This document shows, piece after piece, positions 48,149 through 56,878 of a DNA stretch of 64,000 bases. The stretch comes from Oricola indica (GTDB taxonomy: Bacteria; Pseudomonadota; Alphaproteobacteria; Rhizobiales; Rhizobiaceae). Each line of letters starts with the position of its first letter. Position 1 is the stretch's first letter. The stretch covers positions 143,003 to 207,002 of the forward strand of contig NZ_JAINFJ010000007.1 of the NCBI RefSeq assembly GCF_019966595.1, written 5' to 3'. The translations under genes were made by a program, and so were the position numbers. The notes under the pieces were generated by a model. That model saw nothing but the letters and a program-made list of their open reading frames with translations, ran no database searches and was not told where the DNA came from.

Positions 48149-49802
48149 GTACGCCAGCATCCACGAGGCACATCGCGGTTGTCGCCTGATCTCTCAGGAT
48201 CAGAGAAGCGCAGCGACTGCCCAGCATCATGGCTGGCGCGGAGGTATTGCCGGCGACGATGGTCGGCGCGGCGGACATGTCGCAGACACGAAGACCATCG
48301 ACGCCACGACAGCGCAATTCCGAATCCAGTACCGCATCGTCGTCGTTCGCCGATCCGATACGCGCCGTGCCGCTCGGATGGTAGTTGGTCTTCACGAAAC
48401 GCCGACAGTGTTCGGCCAGCGCGGCATCGGACAGGTCTTCGTCGGAAGGCGCCAGTATCCTGGATACGTGCGCACCAAGTGGCCCTGTCTGAAGTACCCG
48501 TCTCAGAAAACGGATGCCTTTTGCCATATCGTGAATGTCTGCTTCGTCCTGCAGGAGTTGTGGCGAGACCCTCGGCAGGTCGTGAGGATTCTCCGAACGG
48601 AGTGTGACGAAACCGCGCGAACGGGGCTTCAGCAGAACCGTGCTGATGGTGACGCCGTATGTCTTGCTGAAAGACCGCTGCAGATCGCGGTCCAGGTAAA
48701 CGATCGGAACACAATACGCCTGGATTGACGGAAGCTCTTCTTCTCCGTCCGGATTGAAGAAGGCTCCGGCCTCGAAACCCGTCGAGTTGATCGGTCCCGA
48801 ACCGAAAAGCAGGTACTGCAAGCCGTTCTTCAGCATGCGCCAGCCTTCGCCCTGGCGGAAATAGCCGTGGGGGCCGTCGAACAAGCCGATTATCGGCACC
48901 TCGGGATGGTCGGCCAGATTGGCACCGACGCCAGGCAGATCGGCCAGCACGCCAATACCATGTCGGCGTAATTGCGCGGCAGGACCGAGACCCGACAACA
49001 TGAGGATTTTTGGCGTTTGCAGCGCGCCCGCAGCAAGGATTACATCGGAGGAAGAACCGGCTGCGTGGCGGGTTCCGGAACGATCGACATAGGTCACACC
49101 GATCGCTTTGCGACCCGAAAACTCGATGCGTTCAACCGTTGCGCCCAAGCGTACCGTGAGCCGCGTATCGTCACGCAACGGCTCCACGAAGGCATGCGCG
49201 GCGCTGCAGCGTTTGCCGGCCCGATTTGTGAATTGATAGAAGCCGGTGCCGTACTGGGCCGTACCGTTGAAATCCGGATTAAAGGGCAGACCGAGTTCTT
49301 GCATGGATTGCAGGAACCAACGCGCCGTCTTGTCGATATGCGGCGGGTCTGACACGAGCAACGGCCCATGAGCGCCGTGCAGATCGTTGCTGAAGCGGTT
49401 ATTGCCTTCCATTGCTCGAAAATGGGGCAGCACGTCCTGCCAGCGCCATCTTGTTCCGGAAGCGGGCCCGCCCGCGTAATTGTCCCACTCATCGTAATCG
49501 GCGGGGCGACCGCGCATGTAGACCTGGGCATTGACACTGGAACCGCCTCCCAGAACATTCGCCTGCGGGATGTCCTGAACGCGACCATGCAGATGATCCT
49601 GCGCCTCCGTGCGGTGGTAGGTCATGTAGCGACTACCGTCGGTCAGCTTGTAGACACCCGGCGCCAGATCGAGCAGCGGGTGGCGGTTCGACCAGCCCGC
49701 CTCGAGCAGCAGCACACGCCGGCCGCCGTCCCTGACGAGTCCGGCTGCCGCAGCGCATCCCGACGCGCCACCGCCGATCACGATGTGATCGAATTCCTCC
49801 AC
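48090..49802 (-). CDS. GMC family FAD oxidoreductase, 3' end replaced by IS sequence
   Basis: About 570 residues: FAD motif HIVIGGGASGCAAAAGLV, signature 1 region around VLGGGSSVNAQVYMRG, signature 2 AAGALQTPKILMLSGLG, and the active-site His and Asn in TNYHPSGTARIG and GNTSAPAMM. It oxidises an alcohol or sugar. The GTG at 49802 has GAGGGAA upstream. The native protein should end near SLILRDQA; the last 20 or so codons (to PAATVAP) and the stop come from the IS6 element, so the natural C-terminus is lost but the catalytic part is whole. Confidence 0.87.
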   Translation of the reverse strand: MEEFDHIVIGGGASGCAAAAGLVRDGGRRVLLLEAGWSNRHPLLDLAPGVYKLTDGSRYMTYHRTEAQDHLHGRVQDIPQANVLGGGSSVNAQVYMRGRPADYDEWDNYAGGPASGTRWRWQDVLPHFRAMEGNNRFSNDLHGAHGPLLVSDPPHIDKTARWFLQSMQELGLPFNPDFNGTAQYGTGFYQFTNRAGKRCSAAHAFVEPLRDDTRLTVRLGATVERIEFSGRKAIGVTYVDRSGTRHAAGSSSDVILAAGALQTPKILMLSGLGPAAQLRRHGIGVLADLPGVGANLADHPEVPIIGLFDGPHGYFRQGEGWRMLKNGLQYLLFGSGPINSTGFEAGAFFNPDGEEELPSIQAYCVPIVYLDRDLQRSFSKTYGVTISTVLLKPRSRGFVTLRSENPHDLPRVSPQLLQDEADIHDMAKGIRFLRRVLQTGPLGAHVSRILAPSDEDLSDAALAEHCRRFVKTNYHPSGTARIGSANDDDAVLDSELRCRGVDGLRVCDMSAAPTIVAGNTSAPAMMLGSRCASLILRDQATTAMCLVDAGVRHCHVNPLTPSSPAATVAP

Positions 49803-49812
49803 GACGTTTCCC

Positions 49813-50562
49813 TCAGTCGCCCAGGCGAAGCGAGCGCATCGAGAGACCGCCGTCGACAAGGAGTTCCGAGCCGGTCATGTAGCCGCAGGCCGGCGAGGCC
49901 ACGAAGGCGATGCAGGTGGCGACCTCTTCCGGGGTTGCGGTTCGGCCTAGCGGGATTTCATCGGTCAGCCGTTCGAGCACCCCTGGACCGTACTTCGCAA
50001 AACCCGTCTGGATCGCGCCCGGCGTCACCATGTTCACCCGCACATCCGCATGCGCGAATTCAACCGCCGCCGATTCCGTCAAGGCGCGCAGACCGAACTT
50101 CGAGGACCTGTAGGCAAACTCGTTCTTCTGCACACTCTTTGTCGCCGTCGACCCAACCACGACCACTGCTCCTCCTGCCGGCAATGCGGTCGCGAACTCC
50201 CGCAGTGCGAAGGCGGCACCGAGCAAATTCGTCCGGTAGGTGAGATCCAGTTCATCCGCAGTCAGGCTGGCCACGGACTGCGCCGAATGGCGTGCGGCAT
50301 TCAGAACGATGATGTCGACTGTACCGAATGCTTCGCGGGCCAGACGGACGACAGACGTCGCGCCCGCTTCCGTCGAGACATCAACGGTCGCGTATCGATG
50401 CCTATCGCGGTTGGCGTTGGCCAGGGGATAGTCGTCATCGAAGGAGCGATCCACGCTGAAGACGCGTGCGCCTTCAGCGTGAAACAGTTTCGCCGCGGCC
50501 AGACCGACGCCCCGCGCCGCACCCGTGACGACCACGACCTTATCCGTCAGACCGAGGTCCAT
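49813..50562 (-). CDS. SDR family oxidoreductase
   Basis: A 249-residue classical SDR: VTGAARGVGLAAAKLF for cofactor, VVVVGSTATKS (Ser), YRSSKFGL (Tyr and Lys) and GSELLVDGGLSM at the end. It lies between the sugar ABC ATPase and the GMC gene with gaps of ten bases or fewer, so it is in the same transcript. A sugar or polyol dehydrogenase role is likely from context. Confidence 0.9.
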   Translation of the reverse strand: MDLGLTDKVVVVTGAARGVGLAAAKLFHAEGARVFSVDRSFDDDYPLANANRDRHRYATVDVSTEAGATSVVRLAREAFGTVDIIVLNAARHSAQSVASLTADELDLTYRTNLLGAAFALREFATALPAGGAVVVVGSTATKSVQKNEFAYRSSKFGLRALTESAAVEFAHADVRVNMVTPGAIQTGFAKYGPGVLERLTDEIPLGRTATPEEVATCIAFVASPACGYMTGSELLVDGGLSMRSLRLGD

Positions 50563-50565
50563 CGG

Positions 50566-51381
50566 TTACTTTTCCAGGTTCGGTTTTTGGGCGATCAGAT
50601 CCTGGAGTTCTTCCACGCTGACATCGCCACGATCAATGATGCGTACGATGCGTCCATGCTCGAGCAAGACAATACGGTCCGCAACCGGGATCACATGGCT
50701 CATATTGTGGTCGATATACATGACGCCAAGACCCTGATTCCGCGCTTCCCGGATCGAGGAAAGAACATTTCTCGTTTCCCGCACCGAAAGCGCTGCCGTC
50801 GGCTCATCCAGGAGCAACAGCTTTGCTCCAAAATGATTGGCACGCGTAATGGCCACCGATTGCCTCTCGCCGCCCGATAGCGCCCATACCGGTTCGTCGG
50901 CCGACCGGATGCGGGTCAATCCAAGCTCCGACAAAGCGGAAAGCGTCTTGCGGCGCATTTCCTTGCGGTCGAGAACGTTGACCGGACCGACTTTCTTCGT
51001 CAGTTCCTTGCCCAGGTAAAAGTTCTGCCAGAGGTTAAGCTGATCGACGATCGCGAGATCCTGGTAGACGGCCTCGATACCCAGGGCTCGGGCATCCGCC
51101 GGTGTCTTGAAATCGACCGGCTTTCCGAGAAACTTCAGTTGCCCGCTCGTCGGCTGCTGATATCCGGCGAATATCTTCAGCAACGTCGACTTCCCGGCTC
51201 CATTGTCCCCGACAAGACCGACAACTTCGCCGGGCCAGACGGACAAACAGACATCGAAAATGACCTGATTGCGTCCATAGCTGTGGCAGACGTGGTCGAG
51301 TTCAAAAACCGGATCGACACTTCGATCCACGTCACCCTGCAGATGCAGTTCATCGGTTTCGATTTTGGAAACGGACGTCAT
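50566..51381 (-). CDS. sugar ABC transporter ATP-binding protein (single-domain)
   Basis: 271 residues with Walker A GDNGAGKSTLLKI, Q-loop YQDLAIVDQLN, signature ALSGGERQS and Walker B LLLLDEPTAALS. It has one ATPase domain, like FrcA, where RbsA has two, so it should work as a homodimer. The ATG overlaps the permease stop by four bases. Confidence 0.92.
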   Translation of the reverse strand: MTSVSKIETDELHLQGDVDRSVDPVFELDHVCHSYGRNQVIFDVCLSVWPGEVVGLVGDNGAGKSTLLKIFAGYQQPTSGQLKFLGKPVDFKTPADARALGIEAVYQDLAIVDQLNLWQNFYLGKELTKKVGPVNVLDRKEMRRKTLSALSELGLTRIRSADEPVWALSGGERQSVAITRANHFGAKLLLLDEPTAALSVRETRNVLSSIREARNQGLGVMYIDHNMSHVIPVADRIVLLEHGRIVRIIDRGDVSVEELQDLIAQKPNLEK

Positions 51382-52346
51382 GCCGTGCCTCCCGAATAGC
51401 GCGCGATTTTCATATTCACGATGACAACGACGACCAGCATCACGCCGATGAAGGAAACGTAGAACGAACCAGGAGCGCCGATAAGCACGAGGCCGATCTG
51501 GATAGACGCCAACAGGAACGCTCCGATCACCGTACCCCATACCGTACCCGAGCCGCCGAAAAGAGACGTGCCGCCAAGCACCGCCGCGGTGATCGCGAGC
51601 AGTTCGTAAGTCGAACCCTGCGCCTGGGTCACACCGTTGAGATATGCGAACTGCATGCATCCGGCGAGCCCGGCCAGGACGGAGCTGATCACAAAGTTGA
51701 TCCGCTTGACCCGGATGGTCGGAACGCCCATCGCCTTTGCCGGTCCGGGATTGCCGCCGGTCGCCAGCGTCCAGTTTCCGTAAGCATGCCGATTGGTGAC
51801 GAACCAGAAAACAAGCGCGATGACGAACAGCCAGAGAACCGGCATGAAGAACGGCGTCCCTTCGATCTTGCCTCCAAGCAGCTGCATCGACGTGCTTGGA
51901 TCGAACATGACCAGCTGGTGCCCGCTGATCAGCAGGTTGTTGACGCCTTGAAGAACGAAATACATGCCGAGTGTCGCGATGAAGGACGGTATTCGAAAAT
52001 AGGTCGTCACGAACCCGTTGATGACGCCCACCAGTCCGCCCACACAGAGCGCTATGATCAGAGCGACCCACTCGTTCATATCGTTCGAAACGAACAGGAT
52101 CGCCCATACGATAGGAACAAAGGCGAAGTTCTTTCCGACAGAAAGATCGAATTCGCCGGACATCATCAGAACGGTCACACCGATTCCAACAATGCCGATT
52201 GTCGCCGCAATACTACTGACGGCTGTCAAGTTTATGCTCGACCAGAAATTCGCAGTCTGAAGCGTGAAGAAGATCGCCACGACCGCGAGGCCGATAGCCG
52301 GTGTCACTTCCTTCACACCGAGTATCGATCGCCATCCACTAAGCAT
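51378..52346 (-). CDS. sugar ABC transporter permease (RbsC/FrcC type)
   Basis: 322 residues, eight or more helices, with the ribose-type motifs MSGEFDLSVGKNFAFVPIVW, GVINGFVTTYFRIPSFIATLG and AITAAVLGGTSLFGGSGTVWG. AAGGAAA precedes the ATG at 52346; the frame upstream is not membrane-like. It partners the ATPase and binding protein on either side. Confidence 0.94.
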   Translation of the reverse strand: MLSGWRSILGVKEVTPAIGLAVVAIFFTLQTANFWSSINLTAVSSIAATIGIVGIGVTVLMMSGEFDLSVGKNFAFVPIVWAILFVSNDMNEWVALIIALCVGGLVGVINGFVTTYFRIPSFIATLGMYFVLQGVNNLLISGHQLVMFDPSTSMQLLGGKIEGTPFFMPVLWLFVIALVFWFVTNRHAYGNWTLATGGNPGPAKAMGVPTIRVKRINFVISSVLAGLAGCMQFAYLNGVTQAQGSTYELLAITAAVLGGTSLFGGSGTVWGTVIGAFLLASIQIGLVLIGAPGSFYVSFIGVMLVVVVIVNMKIARYSGGTA

Positions 52347-52448
52347 GAATTTTTTTCCTTTTTTTGTCGCTGAAAGGAAGCGGCTGACCGTTCCTGACAA
52401 TGGGGTGGGGCGGATGGAGGCCCGCATGATGCGAGCCTCCAGCAGAAA

Positions 52449-53426
52449 TCAGCACCGCCCGGCTTCGATACAGGAAATCACCGTCTCGACGTTTTCCTGG
52501 GTCACCAGTGACGTACCGGTATCAACATTTACCGGCGTAAGATCATATCGAGCGAGATGGGCGAGGTTCGCAACCGCGTAGTAGCTCTGCAGGAATGGCT
52601 GCTGATTGATTGCCATCTGGATCTTGCCCTGCTTGATCAGCGCGGCGGTTTCGGCGCCGATGTCGAACGTCACGATCGGTACGTCGAGATTGTTGTCCGA
52701 GACGAACCGCGCCGCCGGGTTGGCCGCGGGGCCGCCAAGACCGGCAATACCGCAGATATCCGGGTCTTTCTGCATTGCGGCGCTGATCAGACCGATATTC
52801 TGGCCCTGATCGAGCGTCGCCGAGAGATCCGTGTGGGTATAGCCGGCCTCGTCGAGAACGCGTTTAACACCATCGGCGCGCAGGGTGAGCACGAAAGCCG
52901 TCGGGACCGGGTTGACGATCAGCACCTTGCACGACGTCTCGGGCAGCGCACCGGTGGCGAGCCACGCACGCGTCACCACCTCGCCCGAGTACATCTCGTT
53001 TTGCCCGACAAAGGCCAGGCCGGGGATGCGTTCGTCATCCGGCTCGTTCTCGCCCTCGAAGCGGTTGTTGTTGTAGAGAACGACCGGGACCCCGGCATCC
53101 AGCGCCGCTGTCGTGACGGCTTCCATGGTCTTGGAGGTGAAGTCGATCGCAATGCCGGCGGGCTCGGAGGCAATCGCCGCCTGGATCAAAGGCACCATGC
53201 CGGCATCGCCACCGGACTGGGATTCCGGCGCAGCGACGATGACGTTAACGTCAAAATCCTTGCCGGCCTGCTCGGCGCCATTGCGCTGCGTGATCCAGAA
53301 CGGATCGCGGCTGTCCGGCGCGATCACATAGATCTTGGGCTTTTCCTGCGCGTTTGCCGTGAAAGCCGGCGTCAGCCCGACTACGGCCGCCGTCGCGGCA
53401 AGGCACAGTTTGGTGAATTTCTTCAT
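52449..53426 (-). CDS. sugar ABC transporter substrate-binding protein (RbsB type)
   Basis: 325 residues with a signal peptide (MKKFTKLCLAATAAVVGLTPAF ending ANA) and a periplasmic-binding-protein-like fold: YVIAPDSRDPFWITQRNGAEQA, IDFTSKTMEAVTTAALDAGVPVVLYNN and IKQGKIQMAINQQPFLQSY. GAGGAGG lies before the ATG. The ligand is probably a monosaccharide or polyol. Confidence 0.93.
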   Translation of the reverse strand: MKKFTKLCLAATAAVVGLTPAFTANAQEKPKIYVIAPDSRDPFWITQRNGAEQAGKDFDVNVIVAAPESQSGGDAGMVPLIQAAIASEPAGIAIDFTSKTMEAVTTAALDAGVPVVLYNNNRFEGENEPDDERIPGLAFVGQNEMYSGEVVTRAWLATGALPETSCKVLIVNPVPTAFVLTLRADGVKRVLDEAGYTHTDLSATLDQGQNIGLISAAMQKDPDICGIAGLGGPAANPAARFVSDNNLDVPIVTFDIGAETAALIKQGKIQMAINQQPFLQSYYAVANLAHLARYDLTPVNVDTGTSLVTQENVETVISCIEAGRC

Positions 53427-53578
53427 GTTTTCACTCCTCCTCTGAGTTTCGTTCGTGGCCTCGGCCACATTCAAGCATGTCTTCGTATTTCGCCCGTCAA
53501 ATCGACTTGCGCGAAGACCGTTTTCGCCGTCGAACCAATCGACATGCGAATTCCCTCGCCTTCGGCTCGGACCAACGA

Positions 53579-54481
53579 CTAGGCGCTGGCGAGAAAAGGC
53601 TCCCTTTTTTCCATTTGAAGCATCGCCCGCGCCTCATCCGGCGACGCGATTTCACGCCCGAGGTCATGGGCGATACGAACCGCTTTCTCGACAAGCTCGG
53701 CGTTGTTGCGCGCGTATTCACCGGGTGTCAGGAACGGATTGTCTTCCATGCCGACGCGGATGTGGCCGCCCAGCGAAATCGCGGCTGAAAGAACCTTCCA
53801 CTGCTCGACAGGATCCATAACGCTCGTATTCCAGATGAAATTCGGAGGGCAGTGATCCGCCATATAGACCATTGCCTGCGTTGTCGGAGGCGTCCAGCAT
53901 CCGCCCTTCCAGCCGAGGAAGAAGGTCGTCCATACCGGGCCGTCGAGAAGACCCTTTTCCATCATGCGCATCGCATTCCAGACGCCACCGTAGTGAAAGG
54001 CCTCGACTTCCGGTTTGATACCGAGGCGCCGCGTGATTTCGCAGTATTCCTTCAGCTCCTCGCGGTCATGGATGGCATAAAGCTCGACCGGCTCGTTTCC
54101 GGGCTCGTAGTCGAAGCACTCGTCGTGTGCGTTGAAGCAGGTTGAAATCATGTCGGGACGCTGGTCTTCCATCAGCAGCTTGCGCTGCGGGAATCGTCCG
54201 TTTGCGATTCCATATTGAATGATCGCGTCCACATTGTCCGTGATCCCGGACCGCAATTTGTGCCAACCGGGAATATCCAGATCAGACAGCTTGGTTCCGT
54301 CCTCCTGGATCTTCGCATCCACGGTATACGGACCGTGAAGGTGACAAATCGAGGCCCCTGCATTGACCGACCGAACATAGTCTTCCGCGACCACATCCAG
54401 TCCCTTCGGAGTCGGATTGTTCGGGTTCGATGGATAGGACATCGTGGAGTCGCATGTCACTGTAATAATTAACTTTTCCAT
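53579..54481 (-). CDS. BKACE family beta-keto acid cleavage enzyme (DUF849)
   Basis: A 300-residue TIM barrel. The zinc site is AGASICHLHGP (His 47 and His 49) and the later His and Glu are in HIRVGMEDNPFLTPGEYA. BKACE enzymes condense a beta-keto acid with acetyl-CoA to give acetoacetate and a CoA ester. Its presence between a lactonase and a sugar ABC transporter is unusual and suggests a beta-keto sugar acid is split in this pathway (inference). GGAGG lies 13 bases before the ATG. Confidence 0.93.
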   Translation of the reverse strand: MEKLIITVTCDSTMSYPSNPNNPTPKGLDVVAEDYVRSVNAGASICHLHGPYTVDAKIQEDGTKLSDLDIPGWHKLRSGITDNVDAIIQYGIANGRFPQRKLLMEDQRPDMISTCFNAHDECFDYEPGNEPVELYAIHDREELKEYCEITRRLGIKPEVEAFHYGGVWNAMRMMEKGLLDGPVWTTFFLGWKGGCWTPPTTQAMVYMADHCPPNFIWNTSVMDPVEQWKVLSAAISLGGHIRVGMEDNPFLTPGEYARNNAELVEKAVRIAHDLGREIASPDEARAMLQMEKREPFLASA

Positions 54482-54525
54482 AATTAGATCGTTTCCTCCA
54501 TTACTGATTTTTGATCATTGTTCTT

Positions 54526-55395
54526 CTATGCCGCGAAACGCGTATCGGGCGGTCCGCCGGTCCCTACGTCGAGCGCCAGAATGCTGCCGGCGAGCGGCTG
54601 TATCGATAGCGCTTCCTCGGACAGGGAGTAGCGGGCCGTAGTTATGAAAAGCGTTCGCCCATCCGCTCCGCCAAAACAGAGGGATGTGGGTATCTGAACG
54701 GGCAGCTGAATTAGGCGGTCGAGTTCGCCGCGAGGCGTATAGCGCGCTATGCGCCAGCCGCCGGCTTGCGCCAGCCAGTAGCATCCGTCCCAATCGACGA
54801 TGGCGCCATCAGGTACGCCCTGTGCATCATCGAGGTGGATGAACACCCTTCTGCGGCGCATTTCGGCGGTTTCGGGATCGCAATCGAATGCCCAAACCAC
54901 GCGCCGACGACTGTCGGCGTGATATCCGGTTCGCCCATCCGGCGAAAACGCGACACCGTTCGCGGCGTAAATGCCATCAACCACCCGCGCGCAGGTCTGG
55001 TCCGAGTCTACACAGTAGAGCGCGCCGCTTGGCTCGCATTCGGCGAGATGAAGACTGCCGACCCAGAACCGACCGAAGCGATCGGTACGACCATCATTGA
55101 ACCTGTTTTTCTTTCGATCGGGCTCGGGCGTAAGAAGGGAAACAGGCGCTTCGCCGGGAACGTATCCGTAAATTCCGTCCTTGCGCGCGAGAATGAGGCC
55201 ACCCTCACTCCTCAGCGCGAGAGAGCCAACGGGACCGCCCACGGTCCAACTGGCATCTGCTCCTGTCGCTGGATCGATCCGATGGACTTCCCCTCGGAAA
55301 ATATCGACCCACCACAAATGATTCGCCTGGTCGTCCCATACCGGACTCTCGGCAAGGTGGGCATTCGCTCGCAGAACGACTTCAACACCAGCCAT
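54526..55395 (-). CDS. SMP-30/gluconolactonase family protein
   Basis: A 289-residue six-bladed propeller: HLAESPVWDDQANHLWWVDI (metal Glu), NRFNDGRTDRFGRFWVGS (Asn-Asp), YAANGVAFSPDG and VPDGAIVDWDGCYW. It opens a sugar lactone. It is the first gene of the seven-gene leftward operon, 69 bases from an IclR-type operator, with AGGGGAGG before the ATG. It shares the fold but little sequence with the lactonase at 38.6 kb. Confidence 0.92.
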   Translation of the reverse strand: MAGVEVVLRANAHLAESPVWDDQANHLWWVDIFRGEVHRIDPATGADASWTVGGPVGSLALRSEGGLILARKDGIYGYVPGEAPVSLLTPEPDRKKNRFNDGRTDRFGRFWVGSLHLAECEPSGALYCVDSDQTCARVVDGIYAANGVAFSPDGRTGYHADSRRRVVWAFDCDPETAEMRRRRVFIHLDDAQGVPDGAIVDWDGCYWLAQAGGWRIARYTPRGELDRLIQLPVQIPTSLCFGGADGRTLFITTARYSLSEEALSIQPLAGSILALDVGTGGPPDTRFAA

Positions 55396-55968
55396 TTGCC
55401 CCCTCCCCTCTAGAAACCACGCTTTTCTCTTCGATGACTTCGGCTGAACCCGAAGAACCGTATGTTCATTTATTGAACAACATGTTCAGCATTTTTATAT
55501 GATCATCTGCATGTGACGCTGTCAAGCAATATTAGGTTGCGTATTGATTAGAGAATACGGCTCGGCGCGTTTTGGGATGGCAGCGGAGCTCCGCGCCGGT
55601 CACGGAGTTCTCAACAGCCACAACAGCGACATCGGATACTTTCTGAACCGAAGCCCAACAGGCATTTACGCGCCTCCCGGGAGACCGGCAGGCGGCATCT
55701 AATTGAATAAGTGAGAACGAAAGGCGGCCTGGCGCGAGTATGGCCGGCGTTACAGCCTCAGACCGGACCATGGCGATTGCGAATTATGGAAATTCGAAAT
55801 CGCAAATACAGGGAGCGCGAAGGCGACGGGCATCCGGAGAACAGAACCCAGTATATTTATTGGCCCTACGACGTGGCAGAAATTACAGAGGGCAGCCAAT
55901 CTTTAATCTTGAGCGCCATCATCCTAACTCGACGATGCGCTCGGAACGCACATCACAAAAGCCCGCCA
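55396..55968. other. 573-base intergenic stretch with one operator
   Basis: It holds the operator at 55464-55488 near the lactonase gene. From 55,500 to the IclR stop the sequence is AT-richer than average and I see no gene or stable hairpin. Confidence 0.55.
55464..55488. promoter_or_regulatory. IclR-type operator O1 (lactonase/ABC operon)
   Basis: The palindrome GTTCATTTATTGAAC is followed by an overlapping one, GAACA-ACA-TGTTC. The same two-part site recurs at three other promoters in this locus. Confidence 0.7.
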
Positions 55969-56733
55969 TTAAAGTGCGACATTTGGCGACAACAGATGGC
56001 TAATGACTTTCGCGACGGAGCTAACCTTCTCGGCGCTGTCGATAATCGTGGACCGGTCGCTGCCACTGATCCCAATCGCGCCAATCGGGCGCGACCGTGA
56101 GTTCATCAGCGGCGCCGCCACACACCAGGTGCCGTCGATATGCTCCTCCTCATCCACGGCAAAGCCGCGTCTGCGGGTCGCTGTGAGGTCGCTTAAAAGC
56201 GCGTCGCGATCCGTGATGGTATTGTCTGTATAACGCTCAAGCGTCTTGTTCTGGAGGAGCTCGCCCACCTCGTCGGCGCTCATCATGGCAAGGATTGCCT
56301 TCCCGAGCGAACAGCAGTGCACCGGCGCCACCTTCCCGAAACGTGAATACACATTCGGCAGCGACGGCTTCTCTATTCCCGCCAGATACAGAACATCTCC
56401 ACCGAGCAGCACGCCAAGATTGACCCGCTGCCCCGTGTCCTGCGCCAAAGTGTTCAAGTATGGAATGGAAGCGATACGAACGGGATTGTGATCGAGTTGC
56501 GTAGCCGCGGGCGGCAATACGCCCAGACCGACTTCGTAGCCCCTGCCATCCGGCGTTTGCTGGATAAAGTAGTGGCCCTCAAGTGTCTTAACCAGCCTGT
56601 GTGCCGTGCTCCGGTTGATATCCATGTCGGAAGCAATCTTGGCGATTGTTCGCCCTGGATGCTCCTGGACGTATTTCAGGATATCGAGACCCTTGGAAAG
56701 GGTTAGTGCAGCGCTCTTTTCGGCAACAGGCAT
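55969..56733 (-). CDS. IclR family transcriptional regulator
   Basis: 254 residues. The N-terminal HTH is KGLDILKYVQEHPGRTIAKI then DMDINRSTAHRLVKTLEGHYF; the C-terminal effector domain has GKVAPVHCCSLGKAILA and the closing GAIGISGSDRST. IclR proteins sense small organic acids or sugars-derived acids. The ATG at 56733 (MPVAEKSAAL) fits the family; the open frame above it overlaps the promoter. It lies 145 bases beyond the DctM stop and has its own upstream site O4. Confidence 0.93.
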   Translation of the reverse strand: MPVAEKSAALTLSKGLDILKYVQEHPGRTIAKIASDMDINRSTAHRLVKTLEGHYFIQQTPDGRGYEVGLGVLPPAATQLDHNPVRIASIPYLNTLAQDTGQRVNLGVLLGGDVLYLAGIEKPSLPNVYSRFGKVAPVHCCSLGKAILAMMSADEVGELLQNKTLERYTDNTITDRDALLSDLTATRRRGFAVDEEEHIDGTWCVAAPLMNSRSRPIGAIGISGSDRSTIIDSAEKVSSVAKVISHLLSPNVAL

Positions 56734-56800
56734 TTCTGAACTCTTTCGGATAAACGCGCGTGGCGGAACAATTCGGATTGCGACCGAGTCGTCCACATAA

Positions 56801-56814
56801 TGAACACAGTGTTT
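56801..56814. promoter_or_regulatory. IclR-type operator O4 (iclR gene)
   Basis: TGAACACAGTGTTT has the GAACA-N3-TGTTT core of O1-O3 but lacks the leftmost half-site. It lies about 70 bases before the IclR start, fitting autoregulation. Confidence 0.55.
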
Positions 56815-56878
56815 GCCATTGTCAAACCGGCGCCAGACAGCTTTGCAAGCGGTGGCTTCGAAGTGAAATGATTTTCGA

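Noticed and set aside
47337..48156. An 8-bp target duplication flanking the IS6 element
   Set aside because: The flanking octamers CGGCCAAC and GTACGCCA do not match.
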